Below are positions 1 through 7,735 of a DNA stretch of 14,836 nt, piece after piece. The notes under the pieces were generated by a model. It was not told the DNA's origin and made no database searches. It saw nothing but the letters and a program-made list of their open reading frames with translations. Position 1 is the stretch's first letter; every line of letters begins with the position of its first letter. Source of the stretch: Verrucomicrobiales bacterium (lineage in GTDB: Bacteria; Verrucomicrobiota; Verrucomicrobiia; Verrucomicrobiales; V1-33); the NCBI GenBank assembly GCA_028293305.1, contig JAQGPD010000297.1:1-14836 (forward strand), in the 5' to 3' direction. The position numbers and the translations under genes were made by a program.

Positions 1-2364
1 GGCGGATCACCCGGCACCGCCGGCACCGCGCCCGCCGCCTCCACCGTCGTGCTGAATGAGTTCCTCACCAATTCCGGGAGCTACACTTTCGGCGGAGTTC
101 CGGCGGATTTTGTCGAACTCCGGAACACCGGCGCCGCCGCAGCCGATGTGTCAGGATGGATTCTTCGGGCCGATCCCGGAAACTTGATAGCAATCCTCCC
201 CCCTGGCACCTCCATCGCGCCCGGAGCCTATCTGACCATCCACGCCGCCGCGGCGTTGCCCGCCCCGGATTTGGCAGGCAATATCGAATCCGGTCACGGC
301 ACTATCCAGATTTTCAATGCCGCCGGCATTGCCCGGGACGGCGTCCGTTATGGTCCCCAGGCCGCCGGTTACAGCTTCAACCGCCTCGGCTCCGGCTGGC
401 AGTTGGGCACGCCCACTCCCGGTGCGGCCACCGCCGCCGCGCCGACCGAGCCGCTTTCCATGGTCCGCCTGAATGAATGGTTCCCGAACCCCCGGCCCGG
501 CGATGACGATTGGCTGGAACTCTATCATACCGGATCCACCGCCCCCGTCGTCCTGACAGGATGCACCGTCGAAGTGAATGGCGCCCGCTCCACCCTCACC
601 GGACCCTCCGCTCTGCTGCCTGCCTCCTGGGCACGGTTTGTCATGGATCCCGGCAGTGCGCGCGGCGATGCGCTTTTGCTGAATCTCCCAGCCTCCGGCA
701 CCGCCCTCCGCCTGATCGGCACCGCGGGCGAAACCGTGGATTCCCTAACCTACTCCGCCATCGCCACCAACATCTCCGGCGGCCGCCTCCCGGATGGAAC
801 GGCGACGCTGAATCCAGCCCTCAACCCCAGCCCCGGATTTCAGAATGCCGCCCCAACCGTCAGCCCGCTGATCATTGGCGAGGTCCTCGTGCGCAACACC
901 ACCGGCCCTGCCGCGCCCTGGGCCCGGCGTCCCTCCTGGGTGGAAATCAGCAACCTGCCGCTCCCTGGCACCCAGTCGCTGGACGGCTGGAAACTGCGCA
1001 CCGTCGGCACCGCTCCGGCCACTTGGAATTTCCCCGCCGGAATGTCCCTCGCCGCCGGATCCCACCTGCGTCTGTGGTGCGATCCTATCCAACCCGCCAG
1101 TCTTTCCACCGGCCTCAATCTGAACGCCGGCCTCGACCTTGCGCCCGCCGCCACCTGGGGTTTGGAACTCATCCAGCCTTCCGGCCACGTCGCGCAGTCC
1201 CTCCTGTGGGGCGCTCAGATTCCCGACCGCTCATTTGGTTATACGGGTTCCGCCTACGCGCTCCTGACAAATCCCACGCCGGGTGCCGCCAACGCCGCCG
1301 CCGCCGCCCTCGACGCATCCTCACAAGTCCGGCTCAACGAATGGTTCGGCGGAGACAGCGCGGAAACTTCGAATTTCGTGGAGATTTTCCACCCTGGATC
1401 CAACCCGGTGGACCTCGGCGGATTGTGGCTGGGGGACGCTCCCTCCGAGTCCGGCCTGCGTCGCTGGCAGATTCCGGCGCTCAGTTTCATCGCTCCCCAA
1501 AAACATCTCCTGCTCACCGCCTCAGGCCCGGCGGGCAGCCCCGCGGTTCTGGGATTTGATATCGCCAGGGGTGGCGAATTCCTCCGTCTCAGCGCCAACG
1601 ACGCCCCGGCCACCGCCATCGATGAACAAAACTTCCCGACCTTTTCCCCGCTCGTTTCCCAGGGCCGCCTCAGCGATGGCACCGCCACCCTGACAAGTAT
1701 GAATCCCACCCCGGGCTTCACCAACGCCGCCCTCGGAGGCCAGCTCATCACCGCGCATCCGGAAAGCCTCGTCACCTCCGGCCGCAGCGCGGCCGCCTTC
1801 TCCATCACCGCTCCCGGCGCGACTTCATGGCAGTGGAAATTCAATGGCGTGGACATTCCCGGCGCCATCAATGCCAGCTTCAGCGTCCTCCCCTGGGCTA
1901 CCCCCGCCACGGCCGGAGTCTACACCTGCACCGTCTCCGGACCCTCCGGCAACGCGACCAGCAATCCCGCGGTCCTGACTGTTCTTAACAATTTTTCGAC
2001 CTTCTGCGCCATCAACAACATCACCGCCAATCCCGGCGCGGATGCCGATGGCGACGGGCTCAGCAATGCCGTGGAATTCCTAACGGGATCTGATCCCCGT
2101 GTCCCCGCCAGCCCTGCCTTGTCCAACTTCCTGGTCCAGCCAGTCTTTCAGTCCGACCCCGGCGGCAAGTCCCTCGGCTACGATCTCGCGCTGGATCCCA
2201 ACGCCGTTTATTCCAACCTTCGCGGAAACCTCTCCGCCGATCTCACGCTCTGGGAAACCCGCGCCGCCGATTCCACGGTTCCCATTGCCAATGGCAGCCG
2301 TTTGTTATGGAACATCCCCGCCGGCAGCCCGCGGTATTTCCTGCGGCTGTGGTTGGACGAATAA
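1..2364 (+). CDS. Exported multi-lamin-tail-domain protein with Ig-like domain and calcium loop, C-terminal part (5' end outside window)
   Basis: The frame is open from base 1, so the gene starts upstream; the GTG at 49 lies inside a linker and is not a believable start. 787 residues are visible, numbered here from base 1. Four lamin-tail-like (LTD) modules begin near residues 18, 155, 290 and 443. Three of them open with an LNE(F/W) strand, and all end in Pro/Ala-rich linkers of the form N-P-(S/T)-P-G-(A/F). An Ig-like domain follows at about 582-660, with 'WQWKFNGVDIPG' and 'AGVYTCTVSG'. A DADGDGLSNAVEFLTGSDP calcium loop (about 681-699) resembles thrombospondin type 3 or dockerin repeats. 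A C-terminal beta segment ends in 'RYFLRLWLDE'. LTD modules in bacteria are found in cell-surface and secreted proteins, often large nuclease- or adhesin-like ones; no catalytic domain is visible here. The + strand is strongly C-rich. The next gene starts 103 bases downstream. The module assignment is firm; the function is unknown. Confidence 0.85.
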   Translation, partial: GGSPGTAGTAPAASTVVLNEFLTNSGSYTFGGVPADFVELRNTGAAAADVSGWILRADPGNLIAILPPGTSIAPGAYLTIHAAAALPAPDLAGNIESGHGTIQIFNAAGIARDGVRYGPQAAGYSFNRLGSGWQLGTPTPGAATAAAPTEPLSMVRLNEWFPNPRPGDDDWLELYHTGSTAPVVLTGCTVEVNGARSTLTGPSALLPASWARFVMDPGSARGDALLLNLPASGTALRLIGTAGETVDSLTYSAIATNISGGRLPDGTATLNPALNPSPGFQNAAPTVSPLIIGEVLVRNTTGPAAPWARRPSWVEISNLPLPGTQSLDGWKLRTVGTAPATWNFPAGMSLAAGSHLRLWCDPIQPASLSTGLNLNAGLDLAPAATWGLELIQPSGHVAQSLLWGAQIPDRSFGYTGSAYALLTNPTPGAANAAAAALDASSQVRLNEWFGGDSAETSNFVEIFHPGSNPVDLGGLWLGDAPSESGLRRWQIPALSFIAPQKHLLLTASGPAGSPAVLGFDIARGGEFLRLSANDAPATAIDEQNFPTFSPLVSQGRLSDGTATLTSMNPTPGFTNAALGGQLITAHPESLVTSGRSAAAFSITAPGATSWQWKFNGVDIPGAINASFSVLPWATPATAGVYTCTVSGPSGNATSNPAVLTVLNNFSTFCAINNITANPGADADGDGLSNAVEFLTGSDPRVPASPALSNFLVQPVFQSDPGGKSLGYDLALDPNAVYSNLRGNLSADLTLWETRAADSTVPIANGSRLLWNIPAGSPRYFLRLWLDE

Positions 2365-2467
2365 CATCTCCGTCAATGCCGGGCCGGACTGCGGCGGTCG
2401 GGAAACGCGCCCCAACCAAACGCTTGAAAAACCATCCATCACCGCCGCCCATTCGTTGTTTGGTGAT
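2365..2467 (+). other. Intergenic gap upstream of the five-gene operon
   Basis: These 103 bases separate the lamin-tail gene from the ternary-system operon and should hold the operon promoter. I see TTGAAA at 2424-2429 as a possible -35 box, but no convincing -10 at the usual distance. I see no hairpin followed by a T-run, so there is no clear terminator for the upstream gene. A promoter here is inferred from position only. Confidence 0.3.
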
Positions 2468-3208
2468 ATGTCCGCCGTCCCCGCCCATACCGGAATTATC
2501 CTGACATTTCTCCGGGAATTGCGGACCACCGCCACTCCCGTGATCCGGCTTTCCGGTCAGGGTCCGTGGGCAGGCGTGCTTATTGAAATCGAAACCGAAG
2601 CGCGCGCCGATCCCCGCCTCGGCACGCTTCTCGCGGATTGGCATCATGAAGCCGCGGAGGACCTCGGCGGCCCGGAGTTGCCCTTCGATGAAGACGCCGC
2701 CCGCCAGGCCGCGGTGGTTCTTTTCCGCGCGGCCTGGTGTTATCTGCACCGCGACACCCCGGCCGCCGAAGTCGCCAAACTGCTCCAGCCGCCACCCCCG
2801 GAAACCCTGACTGCCGCCGCTCAATTCTCCGCCGACCTGACGCTCCGGCACCTGCCCGCGCTCCATCGCATCGCCCAGGCCCTGGCGCCCGGCGATCCCT
2901 TGCTGGCCGCCCTCCGCGCGCTCGCCGCCGCCTTTCCGCTGTCCTCCCCGGGCTTTTCTCCTGACGAAAACTTTCCTCCCTCCGCGGACCCGCTAGCATG
3001 GGCCCGATTGCAGGAGCACCCGGGACTGCGCCAGCTTTTTTTGGACCGCGTCGCCGCCCATGCCGACCGCGCCTGGATGGAAATCCCGGACATCGCCGCC
3101 GCCATCGCGCATGCCCTCGGTGTTGGCCACGGCCTTCCCCTTCACGCCCCCGCGACGCCTTTCCCGGCGGGCAATCCTCATCCCGCTTTCATCCCTCCCC
3201 CGTCATAA
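2468..3208 (+). CDS. Small helical accessory protein, first gene of the MoxR-vWA-beta-propeller operon
   Basis: This is a 246-residue protein. I chose the ATG at 2468 because the open frame further upstream overlaps the end of the lamin-tail gene in another frame and reads as low-complexity shadow sequence. The protein is rich in Ala and Leu and mostly helical in appearance. It opens with 'ILTFLRELRTTATPVIRLSG', followed by a short strand-like stretch ('GVLIEIETEA'), an acidic helix with the paired 'WHHEAAEDL', and 'AAVVLFRAAWCYLHRDTPAAEV' motifs. The tail is rich in Pro, His and Ala. No signal peptide or membrane span is seen, so it is probably cytoplasmic. It ends 10 bases before the MoxR start, implying co-transcription and functional coupling. 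It probably belongs to one of the bpX accessory families of MoxR-vWA-beta-propeller systems, but I cannot say which. That assignment rests mainly on context. Confidence 0.7.
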   Translation: MSAVPAHTGIILTFLRELRTTATPVIRLSGQGPWAGVLIEIETEARADPRLGTLLADWHHEAAEDLGGPELPFDEDAARQAAVVLFRAAWCYLHRDTPAAEVAKLLQPPPPETLTAAAQFSADLTLRHLPALHRIAQALAPGDPLLAALRALAAAFPLSSPGFSPDENFPPSADPLAWARLQEHPGLRQLFLDRVAAHADRAWMEIPDIAAAIAHALGVGHGLPLHAPATPFPAGNPHPAFIPPPS

Positions 3209-3218
3209 TTTTCCTCCC

Positions 3219-4343
3219 ATGTTGCCAGATGCCCCCGCCGCCGCCCGGACGTTGCAGACCGCCGTCCTCGCCTCCCTCAAACAAACTTTCGTCGGCAAGG
3301 ATGAAATCATCGACCTCATGGGCGTGGCCCTCGCCGCAGGTGAAAACCTTTTCCTGCTGGGTCCTCCCGGCACCGCCAAAACCGCACTCCTGCACGAACT
3401 CGCGCGCCGCCTCGACGCCCGTTCCTTCGACTACCTCCTGACAAGATTCACGGAGCCCAACGAACTCTTCGGCCCCTTCGACATCCGCCGCCTCCGCGAG
3501 GGCGATCTGGTCACTAACACCGACGGCATGCTCCCGGAGGCCGACCTTGTTTTCCTGGATGAATTGCTGAATGCCAACAGCGCCATCCTGAACAGTCTCC
3601 TCATGGTGCTCAACGAACGCGTCTTCCGCCGCGGCCGCGAGACCCGGCCCATCCCCGCGCTCCTCGTCGCCGGCGCCAGCAACCACCTGCCGGAGGACGA
3701 GGCCCTCCGCGCGCTTTTCGACCGCTTCCTGCTCCGGGTCCGCTGCGGACCGGTCGCGGATGATTCCCTGGGCGCGGTGCTTGATGCCGGATGGCGCCTG
3801 GACTCCGCCCCGCCGCCCGCCGCCGTGCTCTCCGCGGAATCTGTCAGGGAAATCCAGCGCGCCGCCCGCGGCGTGGACCTCACCGCCGTCCGTCCGGAAA
3901 TGGTCAGCCTCATTTTGAAACTCCGCCAGGCCGGCGTCACCATCTCGGACCGGCGCGCCGTGCGCCTGCAACGCGTCGTTGCCGGCAGCGCGCTCCTCGC
4001 CGGCCGCACCGTCGCGCGCGCCAGCGACCTCTGGGTTTTTGCCCACCTTTGGGATCGCGAGGAACAAATCGAAATCACCGCCACGCTCGTCGGTGAAGTC
4101 ATCCGCCAGGCCGGTGCCGCGCCCGGCGACCACCCCCGCGCCCATGCCGCCGAAACCCCCGACCCCGAAGCCCTGGCCTTTTCCCTGACAGAACTCGCCG
4201 CCCGCATTTCCCGCGCTCCCGACCCCTCCTCCGCCGACGAACTGCGCCGCCTGACCGCGCGCATCGAGTGGGTCTCCAATGCGGAATCGCGTCAGGCCCT
4301 GCAGGAAAAATCCGCCGCCCTCTGGCCTCTGCTGCCGTCCTGA
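3219..4343 (+). CDS. MoxR/RavA-type AAA+ ATPase of the ternary system
   Basis: This is a 374-residue AAA+ ATPase of the MoxR clade. Walker A is GPPGTAKT at residues 48-55. The MoxR/RavA signature TRFTEPNELFGP lies at 75-86. Walker B is LVFLDE at 110-115, followed by the typical 'LLNANSAILNSLLMVLNER'. Sensor 1 is Asn155 in 'AGASN', and the arginine-finger region is 'ALFDRFLLR' at 165-173. The C-terminal third is the usual helical lid, here ending in Ala-rich helices. All catalytic residues look intact, so it should hydrolyse ATP. MoxR proteins act as chaperone-like motors that remodel or insert cofactors into partner proteins and are almost always paired with vWA-domain proteins, as here. The ATG at 3219 starts 10 bases after the previous stop; in-frame sequence upstream overlaps that gene and is ignored. 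No Shine-Dalgarno is visible (CCTCCCATG). It is cytoplasmic. Confidence 0.93.
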   Translation: MLPDAPAAARTLQTAVLASLKQTFVGKDEIIDLMGVALAAGENLFLLGPPGTAKTALLHELARRLDARSFDYLLTRFTEPNELFGPFDIRRLREGDLVTNTDGMLPEADLVFLDELLNANSAILNSLLMVLNERVFRRGRETRPIPALLVAGASNHLPEDEALRALFDRFLLRVRCGPVADDSLGAVLDAGWRLDSAPPPAAVLSAESVREIQRAARGVDLTAVRPEMVSLILKLRQAGVTISDRRAVRLQRVVAGSALLAGRTVARASDLWVFAHLWDREEQIEITATLVGEVIRQAGAAPGDHPRAHAAETPDPEALAFSLTELAARISRAPDPSSADELRRLTARIEWVSNAESRQALQEKSAALWPLLPS

Positions 4344-4376
4344 AAAAACCGTCCGCCTTTCCTTTCCGCCGCCGCC

Positions 4377-5108
4377 ATGCCCGTCCTGCAACTTCCCGCC
4401 GACAGCGCCGAAAGCCTGGCACCGCACCGCACCCGGCCCGGTTGGGAATTGTGTTATGGGGTCGGTGTGCTGTGGCTCCGGATTCCGGATGACAGCGCGT
4501 CCCTGGAAGCCGCCGCCTCGCTTCCCGCCCTGGCGCGCTATCAAGTGGACCGCCTGCGCCGGCTCATCCCATTCCATGCCACGCTGCCGACCGGCCGTGA
4601 GCCTGACGGGCCCTGGCAAGCCCTGGGGGAAGTTCTGACGGTGCTGCCTCCGCCCGCTCTTTTTCCTGGCCGGATGGGCGGTGGCTTTCCGGTCGGGCTG
4701 GTCCGCAGCTCTTCCCTCAAGGAACCCGCCGCCTTGCTGGCTCCGCTGTCCGTGCTCCTGGGCTGGGCTGAAAACGCGCCGCGTCCCCGGCTTCGTTCCC
4801 TGGTTTTCGCCGCCGCGCCGGACGGGCGGGTTTTTGTCAGGGGCACTCCGCTGCCTCCGGTTCCGGGCACCGCATTTTATTTCCAAAGCAACCTCGCGCT
4901 GCCGTGCGGGTGGGATTTCGCGCCACCCCTCCGGGCGGACTGGGTCGCGCAATCGCTGGCCGTCCCGGTGCACTCCACCGTGCTCCTGACTCCGGAAAAT
5001 GGGGCCGTGGAAATCAGTCAGGAAAGTTTCGTTCCCCTCACCCTGGCCGCCCTGCGCCGCACCCGGGATAACTTGAAATCCGCCGCATCCCCCATCGCGT
5101 CAACCTAA
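4377..5108 (+). CDS. Uncharacterised accessory protein of the MoxR-vWA-beta-propeller operon (probable bpX family)
   Basis: This is a 243-residue protein starting at an ATG 33 bases after the MoxR stop. It has no signal peptide and no clear membrane span. It looks like an alpha/beta protein: 'GWELCYGVGVLWLRIPDD' near the N-terminus, a helical 'ALARYQVDRLRRLIPFHA', a Pro-rich loop, 'LLAPLSVLLGWAENAPRPRL', then strands 'LRSLVFAAAPDGRVFVRG' and 'TAFYFQSNLALPCGWDFAPP', and a helical C-terminus. The repeated short beta strands with 'PDGRVFV' could be propeller-like blades, but there are too few for a whole propeller. I recognise no enzyme motif. Its place between the MoxR and vWA genes, on the same strand with short gaps, argues that it is a structural or adaptor part of the ternary complex. 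The family is assigned by context only; which bpX family it would match is undetermined. Confidence 0.7.
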   Translation: MPVLQLPADSAESLAPHRTRPGWELCYGVGVLWLRIPDDSASLEAAASLPALARYQVDRLRRLIPFHATLPTGREPDGPWQALGEVLTVLPPPALFPGRMGGGFPVGLVRSSSLKEPAALLAPLSVLLGWAENAPRPRLRSLVFAAAPDGRVFVRGTPLPPVPGTAFYFQSNLALPCGWDFAPPLRADWVAQSLAVPVHSTVLLTPENGAVEISQESFVPLTLAALRRTRDNLKSAASPIAST

Positions 5109-5150
5109 CGTCCATACGCAAAAACCTTGGCATCAATTCCTCCGCTTCCC

Positions 5151-7724
5151 ATGCATCAACCCTCCATCAGCTATCTTGTCCCGCCCCCGGGCTACCTGTG
5201 GCATTGGGCGGCGGACGGCTCGGCGGTTGAATGGGAGGACGGCACCACCGTCTGCCTCTGGATGGAGCTCCACGCCCTCCTGAACCACCTCGCTCCCCAC
5301 GGCCTGCCGCCCCTCGGCAGCATTTTGCTGGTGCTCATGGCGGCCGGCAAAAAGCAAACCACCGCGCTGGTCTCCGCCAGGGAAGCCGCCTCCAGACTAA
5401 CAGGATCCGACGCCGCCAGCCGCACTTCAGGCTCCCTTCTCGGCCGGGTGGAAAATGTGTTGGCATCCATCGCCGCCCTCCCGCCGGATCTCACCACGGG
5501 ACTGCCGGCCAGGGCACACTTGCTGAGATCGCTTTTCGAAGGCGTGCCGCACGGACGCTCGCCTGACGAATCCCGGGAAATCATGGAGCGCCTCGACACC
5601 TGGGGCCTTGATCCCATCCGCCGGAAACAACCCCGCCTGCTCGGCATCGCGCGTCTGCTGCGGGATCTGAACGCCATTTCCGCGATTACTAACCGGATCA
5701 ACCTGACAGAACTCGGCCCGCTCCTGCGCACCGGTCTGGACAGCGCCGGCATCCGGCCCGCGACGGTGCCCGAGCCCACTGCGGAGCCGGGTGGAACCCT
5801 GCTGCCCCTGCTGCAACGCCTGGAGCTGGACCCGGATCCGGAGTTGTGCGCCATCGCCGCCATTGCCCGCCGGATGGTCGCCATGTTCGCCCTGCCACGG
5901 CCGGCCGGATTTCCCCAGGAACTGCCGGTGGGCGGCATTTCCGATATCACCAACCGCGGACCGTTGGATCGACTGCTGCCCAGTGAACTCGCGGCGGAGG
6001 ACGATATGCTCATGGCTCGCCTGGCCAACCATGAGGCCCTTTATTTCCGACGCGACAGTCCTCCTGACGAGCCTGCTTCGGAGCGGCTTATTCTCATGGA
6101 CAGCGGCATTCAGTTATGGGGGCTGCCCCGTCTTTATGCGCTGGCCGCCGCCCTTGGGCTGCAGGCCGCCGCCTCCGGTGCGGGGGCCGGGAACAGGACC
6201 ACGACCATCCGCATCCTGCGCCGCGAAGGGCCGGTTTTTCAGCCGTTGAAATTGGATAGTGTCAATGACGTCCAGTCCGCCCTCCAGGATCTTCTACCGG
6301 ATCCCCACGCCGCGCCGGCGCTGGCGGCTTTGGAGGCCGGGGAAGCCGGAGCGGTCAGGACGGATTATTTTTTCATCTCCGGCGATCACCTCCGCGGCAG
6401 CACCCTGCGTGGTCCGCTGCACGCGCTGGCCCTGCGCATCGCCGCTGCGGGCGGGCGTTTTTTCCAACTGGCCATCAGCCGTCACGGAGCCATGGAACTC
6501 ATCGCCCGCACCCCCGCCGGCACCCGTTCCATCGCCTCCGGGCGCATCGACCCCGATGCCATCCTGACCAAATCGCCTGACAAGCCTGACACTTCCGCCC
6601 GCGACCGCCTGACGGATTATGCCGAGGTGATCCGGCACCTTGCCTATTACCGGGAATCGCCTGTCCCATTCCGTTTTCCCGCCGAGGATCATCCTGGCTC
6701 CAGCGCCTGCCGGGTTGGTGGTAAACGTTTGTCGGTGGACACCCACCGCCGGCTCATGGTTTGGGATGAGGATCCCGCGCTGGGAGCCGGGGAAATCGCG
6801 GCCGGATTGCCGGAGGCGGAGCGCTATCACATCGCCCGCTTTGTGCTTGAGTGGGTCGTGCTGTGTTCGGGGGAAAATCCCGGGGATCGGTTGCTGGCCG
6901 TAATTATAACCAATCACAACAAGTCGCGGCGCGATGTGCCCTTGGTCTCCAGTTTGGGTTTTCCGCTATGGTTCCGGGGTCTCAACGGCGCGGCGATTCT
7001 TGGTTATGCGGACCACGCGGAAGCCTGTTCCCTGACAAATGGCGCGCGGCTGGACGGCTTGGATCTGCCGAAGGGCACGGGGCCGGACAGCGTGGTTTTC
7101 GACGGCGCGCATCTGGCATTGGCCACGGAGGCCGACGGTCCTTCAGCCGCCCCGCCGCCAGCAGGAAAAGTGCGGCGTCCTGACCGATTTCCGGAATTGC
7201 CAGGCGCTCCCGTTTCCGCCGGTTTCGTTGCGTCCGGAACGCTGGTCATCCGGGCGCAGGGCGGGCGTTGGGAGCTGGCAATGCCGGAGTTTATTCTGAC
7301 CCCCAGCCAGAAAAGCCAACTCGCGGCGGTGCGTCCCTTCCGCCGGGTGGACCCCGGAAACGGCACCGTGGCGCAGGCGATGCCCACGGTCTATGTGGCG
7401 GAATGGAACGAGGATTGCCGCCTCATTTTCGATACCCGCGGCCTGCTCCATCTGGTGTTTACCGACATGCACGGCACGGTCGAGCTAACGCTTCTGGCCA
7501 TTTTGAAAAAACCCCTCGCCGCCTGGGCCGCGCACTGGAATCCGCCGGTGACGGGCAATCCCGACTGGCTGCTGAATCCGCCGCCGCAGGACATGCTGCC
7601 CATCAGCCGACTGGTGCCGCTGCTGCAGCGTTTCGCGGCTTTGGCCCGGGCCTCCCAGCCTCCCGCTCCCACCCATCACGGTGAAAACAGGGAGACGGAC
7701 ATTCTTCCCATGCCGGCTCCCTAA
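5151..7724 (+). CDS. vWA-domain protein of the MoxR-vWA-beta-propeller ternary system, degenerate MIDAS
   Basis: This is an 857-residue multidomain protein. I prefer the ATG at 5151 over a TTG at 5127, since the conserved-looking sequence begins at 'SYLVPPPGYLWHWAADG'. Residues about 1-70 form a compact first domain with Trp/Gly-rich strands ('YLWHWAADGSAVEWEDGT') and a hydrophobic 'GSILLVLMAAG'. Residues about 70-290 are helical. A vWA-like domain covers about 300-480: strand 'ERLILMDSGIQLWGLPRLYA' places Asp317-Ser318-Gly319 at the MIDAS position, and a second strand 'DYFFISGDH' (405-413) stands where TDG is usual. The classical DxSxS is therefore reduced to D-S-G-I-Q. The C-terminal half (about 480-857) has strand-rich stretches ('CRLIFDTRGLLHLVFTDM') that may be propeller-like. 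In MoxR systems the vWA protein is the main ATPase partner. It ends 11 bases before the propeller gene. The + strand skew changes from C-rich to G-rich within this gene. Confidence 0.82.
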   Translation: MHQPSISYLVPPPGYLWHWAADGSAVEWEDGTTVCLWMELHALLNHLAPHGLPPLGSILLVLMAAGKKQTTALVSAREAASRLTGSDAASRTSGSLLGRVENVLASIAALPPDLTTGLPARAHLLRSLFEGVPHGRSPDESREIMERLDTWGLDPIRRKQPRLLGIARLLRDLNAISAITNRINLTELGPLLRTGLDSAGIRPATVPEPTAEPGGTLLPLLQRLELDPDPELCAIAAIARRMVAMFALPRPAGFPQELPVGGISDITNRGPLDRLLPSELAAEDDMLMARLANHEALYFRRDSPPDEPASERLILMDSGIQLWGLPRLYALAAALGLQAAASGAGAGNRTTTIRILRREGPVFQPLKLDSVNDVQSALQDLLPDPHAAPALAALEAGEAGAVRTDYFFISGDHLRGSTLRGPLHALALRIAAAGGRFFQLAISRHGAMELIARTPAGTRSIASGRIDPDAILTKSPDKPDTSARDRLTDYAEVIRHLAYYRESPVPFRFPAEDHPGSSACRVGGKRLSVDTHRRLMVWDEDPALGAGEIAAGLPEAERYHIARFVLEWVVLCSGENPGDRLLAVIITNHNKSRRDVPLVSSLGFPLWFRGLNGAAILGYADHAEACSLTNGARLDGLDLPKGTGPDSVVFDGAHLALATEADGPSAAPPPAGKVRRPDRFPELPGAPVSAGFVASGTLVIRAQGGRWELAMPEFILTPSQKSQLAAVRPFRRVDPGNGTVAQAMPTVYVAEWNEDCRLIFDTRGLLHLVFTDMHGTVELTLLAILKKPLAAWAAHWNPPVTGNPDWLLNPPPQDMLPISRLVPLLQRFAALARASQPPAPTHHGENRETDILPMPAP

Positions 7725-7735
7725 CTTCCAATAAC

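Noticed and set aside
510..1559. 349-residue + strand frame inside the lamin-tail gene
   Set aside because: It is Arg/Pro/His-rich low-complexity sequence in the wrong frame, overlapping clear LTD modules.
3189..4973. 594-residue open frame on the minus strand
   Set aside because: It lies antisense to the MoxR gene and its neighbour. It is Gly/Arg/Gln-rich with no recognisable domain, while the + strand encodes intact AAA+ motifs. It is a shadow of GC-rich codon use.
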